A DNA stretch of 64,000 nt from Solea solea (GCF_958295425.1 NC_081136.1:22636890-22700889), one strand, 5' to 3'; positions 37,760-49,200 are shown, numbered from the stretch's first letter. A program made the numbers and translations. The notes: generated by a model not told the origin, from the letters alone.

Positions 37760-38260
37760 CACGTTCATTACCTTGAGAGGGTTCTTATTCATCCATTAAT
37801 CGCACAGCTGCTTTACTCGGATATTGAAAATGACAAAGGGCTACTGAGCTTTTGTTAAGAGCTTTCTCCTTAAATCATAAAGGCGACACTTCAAATGCAG
37901 GCTAAATGATATTTATACTGTGGGCCTATAATTTCCTTCCATTAATTCGCATTCCTCCTGTGCTCATGAGACACAAAACAAAGGCTCCCCACTCTTAACC
38001 TCTCCTTATTAAGGAAACGTGACCCCCTTCCTCTCGTCGGGACAATTAAGTGCTGAGGAAAACAGTCTCCTCCAGTCGGCGCGACCCTCCTTCAGACTCA
38101 ATCACTCGTGATTACTGACCCCTTAGCATTTTCAGATCACATGTGAAAAGCCCAATTTAATTACAGATCTTCAGAACACACGCATTCACAAGGCCGGGCA
38201 TTATTGGTGAGGTAATTGCTGGATGAGTGAAGAGAATGGTGGTGTTGGGAGGTTAATGGC
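37760..38260 (-). other. repeat-poor intron block, possible regulatory element
   Basis: About 500 bp between a T run (37727-37747) and a CA repeat (38361 on) lacks recognised repeats. It includes TTCATCCATTAATCGC, CTTCCATTAATTCGC and AGGTAATTGCTGG. Proposed from texture only. Confidence 0.22.
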
Positions 38261-38360
38261 AGCCAAGCTTTCCCGAGCACAACATAACAATTATAGTGTG
38301 CTTTCAGAGCTTTTAACATCTATGTGCCATCTCATTAAACTGCAAACTGAGATGGAAGCT

Positions 38361-38416
38361 GCGCGCGCACACACACACACACGCACACACACACACACGC
38401 ACACACACGCACACGC
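38361..38416. repeat. interrupted (CA)n/(CG)n microsatellite
   Basis: CA units with repeated CG interruptions, giving spurious His/Thr or Val/Cys frames. Confidence 0.9.
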
Positions 38417-38780
38417 GCTCCTTTGTGTTCTATTTTCTGCCATTAAAACCTTTAAGAGAGACATCACAATTGACAGCAAATTTAGAGACGAGTGATACAA
38501 AAAAGGCAACTTCCTGTTTCTGTTTTGTAATTCGATGAACAAAATATCTTTAAAGGAAAAGTCCAGGTTTTTTTTAAAGTAGGGGTGTAGGGTGGGTTAG
38601 TGTGACTGAAATTGTACTAGATCGAATTTCTAAAATTCGGACTGACACACCCAAATAATGCAGTTAGGCGTTGAATCCTTATTGCATGTTGCAAAGCTGC
38701 TACACAGAAGACAACAGCGAGAAATACTTGGTGAAATCCAGACCTGTGTATTTTTGGGCTGATGAGAAGACTTCTATTGT

Positions 38781-39080
38781 GAATTGATTAATCGTTTGGT
38801 CCATAAAATATCAGAAAACCTTAAAAAATGTTCATTGGTGTTCGTCAAACCTGGAAATGATGATGTTCTCAAATGTCTTGTTTTGTCCACAAACCAAAAT
38901 TATTGACTATTGACTATCCAGAGCAAAGAAACGGAGAAAATATTCACATTTAAGAAGCTTAAACAATCAGAAATCTTGTTTTAATCATGAAAAAAGCTTC
39001 AAACCGATTAATCGATTATCAAAAATAGTTGTCGATTAATTTAGTAATCGATTAATAATCGATTAATCGTTTCAGCTCTA
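38781..39080 (-). mobile_element. dispersed repeat, family E copy 1
   Basis: The core AATATTCACATTTAAGAAGC and the end TTAGTAATCGATTAATAATC followed by a TTTCAG edge are shared with 62957-63210, as is TAAAATATCAGAAA. The ATCGATTAAT-rich edge is self-complementary. This is a common teleost non-coding element. Class not assigned. Confidence 0.7.
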
Positions 39081-40289
39081 GTATGAATGGTGCTTGATAT
39101 GCTAACACCTAGCTGCAAGCTAAAGCTGTTTTGGTCTGTAACATCATAGGTCATAATACTGACGAGCAGAAAGGGGCATATTGCTACCTAGCCGCCAAAA
39201 ACGACCAAAAAGTGACATGCAAAGTTTTGTAACTGGGAGGCTACGTCCATTTTTACATACAGTCTATGAGTTTTGGGTCTGCGCCGTAAAAAGTAAACTG
39301 AAATTCAGCATTATCGCCACCTAGCGTATAGAAATTCCAAGCTAGCACTTGTATACTGGATGGTGAATGATATTATGGGCTGGTAGTCCAATTAAATGGT
39401 GTAGTCAAGCTACAACTAGCCTATTTTTCCATTTTTGTTTGCATATATAAACCTCCTCCTTCAAAAAAAAAAAAAGCCTAAATTATCCCTTTAAGAGAAA
39501 AAGGAATGTATCGCCGCTGACAATCACTGGTAAACACCCAAAGCTGAACCTTGTTATTACGGCTCCAAATCAGCATCCAGAAGATGCCGACATGACACAT
39601 GAGCCCATCAGGTGAAATAAAGTTGACTGACATGTTGTTGAAACACTGACATGGATGAGAATATTATAAATATTCCCATCGCTGCTTCCACAAGCTGTCA
39701 GCGGCAACAGCTTTTCATATTCATACCGTTCTCTTGTTACGCTACCTGACAATGAGAAACCCTTCTTTTATTCATCCAATGATTTATTAGTGACCCCTCG
39801 CTTAGGCCTGTCATGATAATTACTATATTGAGATATCGTAAGATATATATGAACTCGATAGGTTTACCGGCTTTGTTTGCATAAGTCATTCAAGGTGCAT
39901 CAAAGGCGTGCCCTCCATCTCCATTAATGGTGAGAGACCAAGACGATTTGAATATGTCAAACTTAAACAGTTAAGTCAATGACAGTGAATAAATAATCAC
40001 ATGAAAATAAGATGCTCACGTGAAAAACTGCTCTTAAGATTAAAAAAAAAAGGTAATAAAAGTAAATTGAGTGCCATAATGACACAACAATATTACAAAA
40101 GGATCTTGTTGAAGTGTAAGAAAATGGACAGCCATCTTATAAAATTGCAAGTGGCAACCAGAGCTGAGAGGGTACGTTCATTTCAGGTGCAGTTTCTGAC
40201 AAGAATCAGACAAAAAAAAAAAAAAGTAGTGAATATTAACACTGCTAACTATCAAGTATTGTACATACAGGTACATGGCGGAGTCATTA

Positions 40290-40560
40290 TGGTCAGGAAC
40301 ACCTACATTCCCTGTGGCGTAAATGGCTCTTTATTGTCTGCGAAAACGGGCGAAAAACGGGAGCCAGGCGGAGGAGATTGTGATAATGAATGGACTGAGT
40401 GCAGCCAATTACATTAATGAGAGCCCACAAAGCAGCGCAGCCAAACCCCCCAAAAATTGGAAGACCATTAAAGTCTACGCAGCTTTGTGTGGCAGCTGTT
40501 ATGAAGGCAACGTGCAACTGTTTTGTACATGGAGGAGAAAGAGGAGAGCTGCGACACCAT
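40290..40560 (-). other. repeat-free intron block, candidate conserved regulatory element
   Basis: No simple or dispersed repeat. It contains GCCAATTACATTAATGAGAG, GTGATAATGAATGG and CCATTAAAGTC in balanced composition. Overlapping frames of 62-94 codons occur on both strands with no family signature, as expected for unselected frames in low-stop sequence. Confidence 0.28.
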
Positions 40561-40660
40561 GAGCGATTAAAAAGCACGAGTGTGTGAGTGAAGCCTCTTT
40601 GAAACTGGACAATGTGAACGAAAAAGTTACCGTCCTTTGATTGACTGTTTCATTGTCTCA

Positions 40661-40730
40661 ACTGGGGAAACGAACCAGCAACCTTCTTGCTGCGAGGCAA
40701 CAGTGCTAGCCACGTGTCCCACTGTGGCCC
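40661..40730 (-). mobile_element. tRNA-derived SINE, family B copy 4 (head fragment)
   Basis: On the minus strand: GGGCCACAGTGGGACACGTG, GCTAGCACTGTTGCCTCGCA, GCAAGAAGGTTGCTGGTTCG. This is the tRNA-like head with A-box and B-box regions. The body is missing. Confidence 0.7.
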
Positions 40731-42239
40731 TTAAATATTTCCGAAATTATAATTAGCTGAAGAAAACCTGTACAAGCCAGATGTTTATGAGTTGTTGAGT
40801 AATATGGGTAATTCAACAGGCTTGCTGATGGGTGCATATTGTTTGATCCGTCATCTGCCTTCAATCTGCCATCAGAATTCATGTCATGTAGGACATTTTT
40901 CATCCCTATTACTCAAAATGCTATTACACACCATTTCCAGTCAAACCATGTGGTTTGAGGGGGTTGTCTCAAACCTGCAGGGTGAGTTTTGTACCCAACT
41001 TCTGAACAAACAAGGCGGATGCAGATAATTGTAGTCATATCTTCCTCCGAGTAGTCGATGTAGTTGTTTTCCGAATCAAAACGCAAAATGGTATTAGGTG
41101 TTACAGATATAGCCGCAAATGAGTCATGTTGTACTCTTTTATTACTCATGTATCCCTCGTTGTACTCATTTATTGTGTTTTGGGTCATCTTTAAAAAGTG
41201 GCTCCCCAGAGGGTTTGGTCAACTAAGGTTTAGACGAGCCCACTTGAAAACTCCGCCGACATATTCACGAGCTGCTCTGTCGGGGGGAAGGAAGCGGTTT
41301 GAAGCTTTCAGCTGAAGGTGACTCTCAGGATTCACTTCCAAAGAGAGCCCAGTCCGGACACGGAGAGAGGGAACACCGGGCTTAACGTCTGGTCCGGCCC
41401 TTTTCGTCATGGAGAGCAATAACACCAACAAAGTGTCGACACTTTTGTCTTCATTGACACAAACTTGTTTGTGGATTCTAAAGTCTGACCTCATTACCGA
41501 AGCATGCACAGATCCTGAGATAATGGAACGAGGCAGAGCTGTGATCCCCACAGCCCGCCACCTCCGTCCGTGTGCGCCGCCTCCCCCCCTCGTACCCACC
41601 CGCTGATCGGCCTTTCTAAATGCGATGCAGGTGGCTGAGGAATCACCTGGACACTGCTTTGACAACCTCCCGCTCTGATTGCCTCTTTAGCATTTCCCAG
41701 ATTAAAAGCGGACGGGAGGGAAAAGTGGTTGGAAGGGGGCGCAATCAATGCCGCAGCAGAAAGCAACAGTTGCCCCTTGGCCGCCACCATCGCCACCGTG
41801 CGCTCTCAGGTACGCGTCAGATAAACGAGACACAGACGTGACCTCGGCAACACATTGATTCTTCTGTGGACCCCCCCCACCACCCCACCCAAAACCAATT
41901 ATAGATTGTATGTCTTCTCGATGATGAGTATGGATTTACCCACAACAATTCCTCGCAGCGCCTTGGCTCGGACAAACATTGTGACGCGACGCTTTTAAAA
42001 ACAGTCATTTACTAACGTTGTTCTTCCATATAAAGAATGAGAGATTAGTCTCCTTGCTCCATTCCGTGACCGAATAGTCTTGCATCAGCCACGCAGGCTT
42101 AGATGCTGTCCGGTAACTTAATGAAGCTGTTAATTCCTCTGCTGAGTGACTTGTTTGTCGATGTGTTCTGGCCAAGGGCAAAGCATTGTGTGTAAAGAAT
42201 TAGCATTCTCCTCTTTCTTTTCTTTTTTTTTTTTTGCCT

Positions 42240-42370
42240 CCCCCCCCCATGAATAAATCAGGCTTTTAAAATTGCCGCATTTACATCTCATTTTACGCGA
42301 GCGAACCAGCGGGCGCGTCCGGTTTTGCTCGCGCCGCGGTGGCGCGCGTGTTATCGCCGAGCTTCAGGTT
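42240..42370. promoter_or_regulatory. CpG-rich patch inside the long intron
   Basis: From 42294 to 42360 there are many CpG dinucleotides (ACGCGAGCGAACC, GGGCGCGTCCGG, CTCGCGCCGCGGTGGCGCGC), in contrast to the AT-rich flanks. Such a patch may be an unmethylated island, an orphan promoter or enhancer. No start site or exon is recognised. Confidence 0.3.
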
Positions 42371-43041
42371 TGACCTGTCACAAAGCATCAAAACGGCCTC
42401 GGTTTTTATCACGGGGGACGAGAAGAACATCAAAACCTGCGTCTGCAGATGCTTCAGTGCAGTAAAAACAACACTGCCTTTCAGCGACTTCAATTTCCCA
42501 ATGCTTACACCAGATTGCTGGAGATATCTGGTTGCCGTGCAGCCTGTGAGGCAGCAGTGGCGGCTGGATCACGGCCGGGTGGGGGGGGGTGCACAATGGT
42601 GTCTGGCAGTTCCGCTAGGCCGCCCACTAATTGAGAAGTCGCTCAGGGGTTCAGCGAAGGCCTCACCGCTCTGCCCGTGTCGTCCAAATAAGGCCTGTAA
42701 GTGGGGCTGACACCAACCAATCAGCTTTCTGAGATCCCCTTTACCACAGTGCTGCGCCGGCTCCTCCCCTCACTGTTCTATAACAGCTGCAGCCCAGCTC
42801 CAGTTCCCCCATATCCCTGCGCTCCTGCACCCTCCCATCTTCATCTCCATAAAGGCCTCATTAACCATGGGTGGCACAGAAGTACTGGCTGAAGCCCCTG
42901 CACACACTCGCACGCTCACACCTGTCAGCTCAACTGACTGACTGCCGCTCACATTCAGTGAACAACAACAAACGCGAGGCGCGCCGCGTTCATTTCTCTC
43001 CCGTCATGAAGTTTGACTCCTTCACTACAAGGTGCTCTTCT

Positions 43042-43140
43042 AAGGCCCCCGTCCACACGTGGGCGGGCATTTCTAAAAGCGGATATTTTCCGCTGTCATT
43101 TGTCAAAAAAAAAAAAACTTCATCCACACGGGTTCATTTT
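43042..43140. mobile_element. dispersed repeat, family I copy 1
   Basis: CCCGTCCACACGTGGGCGGG followed by CATTTCTAAAAGCGGATATT resembles 46575-46620. It ends near a CATCCACACGGGTTC segment. Two diverged copies; boundaries unclear. Confidence 0.45.
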
Positions 43141-43489
43141 TAGCCACGCGAGCCAATCAGAGGCCCGCGGAGGAACGCTGCGGAAGAGGTGTCTTCTGTC
43201 AATAAAAGTGTCTGCTTGTGGAAGTCTTGTGTGGACTGACAATAAAAGAGGGAAATGCCGCCTCATACATAAGTGCATCGATCCAGCCCTGACAGCCAAT
43301 TGTTGATGCGCCGGCATTTCACTGTACACTTTTGGAATGAAGAAGCATTAGTGATGCGAAGGTGAGGGGCAGGAAATAATCTGTTGCACTTTTCAAGACT
43401 TCGGATAACTTGAGTAGTCATTCATACACAGTATATGCAGCCACCTCAGAATGCATGCTCTGGGTGGTTCGTTTCGGTCGCTGTAGAAA

Positions 43490-43515
43490 CATGGTGGTAC
43501 AAAAGTACCACCATG
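43490..43515. repeat. perfect 11-bp inverted repeat (hairpin)
   Basis: The arms CATGGTGGTAC (43490-43500) and GTACCACCATG (43505-43515) pair fully around AAAA. The left arm and its upstream CTGTAGAAA resemble the TTAA-family interior (CTGTAGAAGCATGGTGG at 1981). Confidence 0.85.
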
Positions 43516-43930
43516 GTACTTTTGCAATTATATTAAAACACGTATGAGGTCTGTGAGGTCATCTGATGATCTCTTTACATGGTAACAAGGTTTGATCAAC
43601 CTTTCTGTTGCGCACTTGCAGATTTCTCCACAGTGCTGCAGGCACGGGTCTGACTCATTGTTGCAGACTCACTTCTCCGCTAGGAACTTGTTCAGGGTTC
43701 AAACTAATCCAGGACCGACTGAAGCCTCAGCCCACAGCTCTCACTGAGAACATGTTGTGTGGACTGCGTGGCGGCTGAGCTCTAGACAGAGAGGATGGAG
43801 GGATGGAGAGAGAGTTCTCAGCAGCCTCAGCTGATCCCAGACCAGAGCCCCTGTCCCCCCCCCCCCCCCGGTCTCATAGCTGCTCTTGGCTACTTGTGTC
43901 TGAATTGTGCGCAAAAACACATGCAGAGGT

Positions 43931-43963
43931 TGAAGGTCACACACAAAGGGTGTGTGACCTTCA
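43931..43963. repeat. perfect 14-bp inverted repeat with AGGTCA half-sites
   Basis: The arms TGAAGGTCACACAC (43931-43944) and GTGTGTGACCTTCA (43950-43963) flank a 5-base loop. Each arm carries AGGTCA, the core half-site of nuclear receptors, in inverted orientation with 15 bases between the cores. Confidence 0.9.
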
Positions 43964-44415
43964 CCAGGTGCTCTTTCTCCTCTTCATCTTCCTCATCGTG
44001 TCTCTTGAATGAGGTCATTGGCCGGCACAGAGCCAGACCATACATACATCCCTCCCTCCATCTTTGCTGCCCAGTGCCCACCTGTCTGCTGGAAACACAC
44101 CTGCATGTGTCCTTTACAACAATTTAGTGAAAGAGAAAAAGAGAAAGCCAAAAATAGGTGAGGTGTGGAACAGGTTCCGCCTTCACTGTGTTCAACTCTC
44201 TAGAGAATATTTGATTAATAAAGAAGTGACACCATTTACGGTAGTTCTTGAATGCATCCTACAGGGTCTGACACCAAAACTGAATACTAGAAATATCGTA
44301 TCAGTACCAGTTGTATGAGACTGCGATTATACAGTACATACAAGTTGAACCTCCCCCCAGAATGCAACAGAACCAATCTGTGCCAAAGCTAGTTACAGCC
44401 TGGTAGAAGGGGGAG

Positions 44416-44416
<1 letters not shown>

Positions 44417-44462
<46 letters not shown>
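44417..44462. repeat. (TG)23 microsatellite
   Basis: Uninterrupted TG for 46 bases. All three overlapping Val-Cys frames are artefacts of it. Confidence 0.95.
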
Positions 44463-44466
<4 letters not shown>

Positions 44467-45659
44467 GTCAAACAACTCAGGTCTTATCATGCACTCACAT
44501 GCCTGCAGAGGAGGGTGGCAGCCAAATATGTGGTGGCGCTGCAGCCAGCAGTGTGTTCCAGGACCAGGCACCGGGCCCGCGCTGCAGAGGCAGTGCACTT
44601 TACCCACATTTGCACATGCACACAATGACAAAATCGCAGCACACTGCAGGGCCTGCTGCTGCGTTCAGAAGTCAGCAGTGCTCCAACTTTTTTTTTTTTT
44701 TTTTTTTTAAATAAAAAAAAAACACCTTTTTTGTCATCGTAAACTGACGTTCAGGTGTCCAAGATTACATCCACACTACTCTGTTTTCTTTTAAACAGAC
44801 ATACATTTCGATGGGCCGGTGTTTTCCAGCCCACTCCTTGCTCTGTTTTCTTTTTTTTTTTTTTTGGTACGAAAATATGCTTCCCTGATTCTTACTAATG
44901 CTAATGTACCGACGCGGCTAATTCCAGCAGGTCATCAACCAAAAATATAAAACCTAATGTTTGCATGAAATGACTTATAGGTCCAGCTGCTTTGTAGTGC
45001 TCTCCATCACGGAAATGGCAGGTTATAATAGTCCTGGTCTTATATCTCTCCTTGTCTGAAGCCTTATTTAACCAAAGAAAGATCTTCGGAGGTTAATCCG
45101 AAGCTGGAATTACTCTTTTACTGTTTACTACTACTCAACTGCTTGCCATGCATAGCTCTTAAATAGAACTTGGGATAGGGGGGGAGCGTTCAAAAGCACA
45201 ACCTCATTTAAATGCAGCATATTTATATATAAAGTGTCTTGCATTTGTGACAGTTCTCTAATGTGACTGTCAAACTGGCTGCCAAAGACAAATGCTCAAT
45301 AACGACACACAGAACATGACACTTTGCTCGACATTAGCGGTGTTCTCTGACATGGTGTGGGGCAGAATATTGCATATCGCACCTTTAATCGTGTGCTTTT
45401 AATGTGCATTACTACTTCCTTTTGTTAAAACACAAACGCCCGCCAGAAACGTGACACGGAATTGTGTAGGCAAGCGTAGCTTTAACATTTGTCAAAAGGT
45501 ACGGATAAGTTAAGGGAATAAATCGTGGTTCAGGGCGTTAACCATGTGTCCAATAAAAAAAAAATAAATCACAACCGCTCGAAATACACCTCCCCTCAAT
45601 CATTTTTTTTTTTTTTGCCTTTTCTCTATCAAAGAACTTCCCACGTAACAGATTAAAAA

Positions 45660-45880
45660 CAGGGTAATACTCGAGACCCAAACCTCTCCTTAATCTGTAA
45701 AGCCTAAAGGATCATTGGCTGAGAGGGAGAGGAGTCATTAATATATGCATGGAAATGACCTACAATGCCCCCCGTCAAGAGGGGGCACCACAGGTCAAAT
45801 AGCCTCCAAACTGCACTGGAGTTTAATTAAAAAGACAAAGACGGGCATAATTTAGAAGTGGACAGCCACGATTACTGTTA
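45660..45880 (-). other. repeat-free intron block, candidate conserved regulatory element
   Basis: Contains GAGTCATTAATATATGCATG, GGAGTTTAATTAAAAAG and a 7-bp hairpin (TGCCCCC at 45766-45772 with GGGGGCA at 45781-45787), next to a G24 run. Octamer- and homeobox-like words are close together. Conservation not shown. Confidence 0.28.
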
Positions 45881-45890
45881 GGTGAGGAAA

Positions 45891-45914
45891 GGGGGGGGGG
45901 GGGGGGGGGGGGGG
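45891..45914. repeat. G24 homopolymer
   Basis: Twenty-four consecutive G. The length in the assembly may be inexact, because such runs are error-prone. Confidence 0.9.
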
Positions 45915-46329
45915 AAGCTGAAGCTTGGGCTCCGTGTTTTTCCCATAAGGCACTGCAGCGGTGCCATCTTCCCATCCCTTTGATGTCAATACGGAGCATT
46001 TATTAGGGGCATGAAGGTTAATCTGGAAGGAGAGAGGATATCAAATAGTGGAGATGAGGAGCGAAATCCACACTGTGGAGGGAAGTTAAATTTAGCGCCG
46101 GAGTCCAGTCAGCAGGTAATGCAGGTCCCAACATCAGACTCTGTACTTTTTCTTTTTTTTCTGCAAAAATTAAACGGAAACCTTGAGAGAGATTTAACGC
46201 TGACACTCGGGTTCCCGTGACCAGGGTGGGGACACGCGGACATTTAAAAAAAAAAAAGGCTTGATTTGCTTGAATGAATTCAACGCAATACGAGTCAATA
46301 TTCATTATACGGAGGTGTGCCTGGTTGTT

Positions 46330-46361
46330 GGGGAGGGAGGGAGGGGGGGAGGGGGTGGTGG
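46330..46361 (+). repeat. G-quadruplex motif
   Basis: Five G runs of 4, 3, 3, 7 and 5 are separated by single A, followed by TGGTGG. One-base loops favour a stable parallel quadruplex in vitro. It is on the non-template strand relative to + and would be a C-rich tract in the lmo3 pre-mRNA. Confidence 0.8.
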
Positions 46362-46574
46362 TTGTGATTCGCACCCAGCGCGGGGGCATGTGATTTACAA
46401 TATTGCAAAGTATCGGGGGGGGATGATGGATGTGTTCAATTGCACAAAGTAACTGACACAATGAATTTTTCATTACCCTGGTGGATATGTTTGGGACGAG
46501 CCGCTGCGTGAGATAAGGCCACTGATGAAACACAGAGCCGAGGATGTATATCAGCTGCTCCTCAGGGCCGTATC

Positions 46575-46620
46575 AAGCCCAGTCCACATGTTGGGCGGGT
46601 ATTTTTGAAAACTTGAAAGG
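46575..46620. mobile_element. dispersed repeat, family I copy 2 (fragment)
   Basis: GTCCACATGTTGGGCGGGTA, TTTTTGAAAACTTGAAAGG parallels the family I start at 43045. Only one edge is visible. Confidence 0.4.
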
Positions 46621-48391
46621 TGTTTGAAGGTTGCTCGCTGTGTTTTTTGGCCTTTTATACACATGCAAACTCTGGATTATGTATCTGGAAATTCTATTTT
46701 TTTGCCTTAAAATATGGAAAACATGTATATGGATCAAAAAGAATCTATTGGAAAAAAGAGGGGCCCTCGTACTTAAAATACATTTGGACAAAAAAATAGT
46801 TCAACTGCTTACACTAGCAGCGTAGTCTTCTTTATATACTAATGCACTGATTACCAAAGACTGGGTCGAGACCCACAGATGAGTCGCAGGAGATTATTTT
46901 TGGGTCCCGAAAAACACATTTGCACACTTTGTCCAGCCTTCGCACGGAGATTGACGTGTATTTTTTAAATAACATGTGACAAATGAGCATCTCTGGGAAA
47001 TTATGCATTTTCAAATGCCCTAAATAGCTCCCAGAAAAAGACTGATCACACATCACCACGTATCTGAATGACACATACACTGACACTGTGGCCTTCAGTA
47101 TGTAGCCCAAGGACTGAAGGAGGAGGAGCTCCACGTCTTCACACCAACAGTTTTTTTTTTTTTTTGAGAAAAAACACCATATACTGGAGGTGAAAGTGAG
47201 AGTGAGCACACCTGAAGTGTCACCACTGATTTGTCATGTCACAGGGAGAATGTACACACACTGTACTCTACTGTAAGTACAACAGGTCAAGGTTAAAGCA
47301 GGGAGTGGTTGTGTAAACTGGGCTGCAGATGACAAGGACAAAGGTTGTTCTTCACTATAACTCCCTGTACTCATAATTTTAAGATGAAATAGACAACTTC
47401 TTGTCATTATGATTTTAAAGCTGATTCCACACAGTCTAATGGCAATATCTAGCACAGCCAACTGACTACCACCTCCTCACTCGGCATGAAAAAGCAAACC
47501 TTTATTTTTATTCGTAGAGCAGCTTCAAATTGAGATAACAAAGCAAAGTCAAACGATGACCACGTTTAAGAGCAAATGAGAGGAAACTGAAGGTCAAGTT
47601 AAGTAAGAAAAGGATCAGAGGGACCATTTCAATTCAAATTCAAGTACAATTGGGGGCGGAAATCAATTCAGAAATATAATTTCAGGAAAAATAGAAAGGA
47701 TTATTAACACATCAAAATCAAAGTCATCATATAAGGTGGGTCAGATCCAAAAAAATGGAAATTTAAGATCAAAAGTGGGTGGGTTGTGAGAGAGTGAGAT
47801 AATGCACAATTAATAATGACAACATTAATCAGTGCTTAAATTATATAAAAAGAGAAGAGGAGTAAAATGTCAGCGCTGTAGTCTAAATGCACGTTTCCTC
47901 CGTCTGAAAACTGCCTTCATTTCCACTATCATAGACTTCCAGAGATGTATATTAAAGCTAAATCACATATACAGTAATAGAATAAAACAACGCGTCGCTT
48001 GTACTCAGGACGGCTCCATTTATCAGCTGCAGCACATGGTTACATCACCGCTCTGGTTACGTGCCGAGCTGTTTTACCAGCAGCGGAAGATACAAGTCCA
48101 AATACGTATCTGACAGAGGATCAGCTTTCTTTCACTGGCATCTCTGGAGGTAAGAGAATCTTAATAAAGAAAGACACCATCCTCTCACTGGCTGTGTGTG
48201 TGTGGGAGAAATCATTCGAGCAGAGCATCAAATTCCCATCAAATCCTCCCAAAAGCAAACAGCGAACGAAAGTGCAGATGAATTTTGTCAGGCCTTTTCA
48301 TTGAGGCATGAAAATAACAGAGGTATAGGTGTGATAACTGCACAGGGAGGATCCTCCTCCCCGTCCGGTTTCTCAACTGTGCAGTTGTAGG
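46621..48391 (-). other. lmo3 intron sequence, no exon seen
   Basis: AT-rich. Around 46855-46910 the text GACTGGGTCGAGACCCACAG, GAGTCGCAGGAGAT resembles one end of a hAT-like repeat, but no partner end was found. The rest is unrecognised. Confidence 0.35.
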
Positions 48392-48565
48392 TTAAAGGTC
48401 CAATATGTGACACTCAGGCTGACTTATGTACATTTAAAGTAGAGCGTTATTTTTGGTTTGAAAAAGCCCAGGAAGTAGCCACCAGGGGGCGGCTCTGCTG
48501 GTTGCAAGAAGAATGGAATTGAGTTTGAATGGAATATGAGCCAATATCTCCACTTCGAAGCAGCA
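48392..48565 (-). mobile_element. mixed repeat: TTAA-type terminus joined to family H copy 2
   Basis: The edge TTAAAGGTCCAATATGTGAC resembles the TTAA-family terminus, while 48455-48530 on the minus strand matches the family H core at 24890-24935. Either one nested in the other or a shared family explains this. Confidence 0.5.
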
Positions 48566-49004
48566 CACCGACGTGCAGCCCGTTTTCTACCGTACATTTT
48601 CACACACATGTCATCCGGAGCAACGCGTGTGCTGCCTCAGGACAGATCAGCGCGTAGACGAGCGGAGACGGGAATCAAAAGATGACTCGCTCTCAAACCG
48701 CTGTCCACACCATGTCAGTGAACATCCTCCTGAGGCGTTAATGGTCTCAATCACTAGTGTTAGTATAGTATATGAGGATTTACTTTCAATTTTATTTGTT
48801 TTATTTTTTTGTATTATGTATTTAATTATATTTTTTTATTTTTAATTTATAAACATTTTTTGAAATATTTTCACTTTATTTCTTGGGCAGATTCAAAGCA
48901 TTTACAATGACTATAGGAACGAAACATTCACACAATGAGCTCGCACTTGGCAACAGTGGAGAGAATAATAGGAAGTGGGTGAAAAGAAGAATGGAGATCA
49001 GGAG

Positions 49005-49057
49005 CATTTAAAAAATCTCAATAACATTATATTAATGTTATTGAGATTTTTTAAATG
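49005..49057. repeat. perfect 25-bp inverted repeat with 3-base loop
   Basis: Positions 49005-49029 and 49033-49057 are exact reverse complements, separated only by TAT. The arms are AT-rich with the internal word ATCTCAATAACATTA. No second copy is in the window and no target-site duplication is evident (GGAG on the left, ACATT on the right). The stem is too short and the loop too small for a typical animal microRNA precursor. Confidence 0.95.
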
Positions 49058-49165
49058 ACATTCACATTCACAGTAGGACAAAGTATGTCGAATTACATTT
49101 GTTTTGTCCAGCGTTCTTTTTCATTTGTGTGTTCCTGTGGCAAAGTTGACTTGGAGCTGCTGTTT

Positions 49166-49200
49166 CTCACTCACTCACTCACTCACTCACTCACTCACTC
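49166..49200. repeat. (CTCA)n tetranucleotide microsatellite
   Basis: Nearly nine perfect CTCA units followed by CCTCCCTC. Confidence 0.95.

Noticed and set aside
41219..41665. 148-codon open frame on the minus strand
   Set aside because: Low-complexity and basic composition, no domain, no flanking splice evidence, overlaps frames on the other strand.
44389..44714. Val-Cys and His-Thr repeat frames
   Set aside because: Translation of (TG)23 on either strand.
46018..46533. 171-codon open frame on the minus strand
   Set aside because: Runs through the complement of G-rich and A-rich runs (Pro-rich and Phe-rich blocks) with no recognisable domain.
49005..49057. microRNA precursor
   Set aside because: A 25-bp perfect stem with a 3-base loop is shorter than animal precursors and has the wrong loop size; no mature-sequence match is recognised.
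49166..49200. CRISPR-like array or other spaced repeat array
   Set aside because: This and other periodic tracts are simple microsatellites with no spacers; the genome is eukaryotic.
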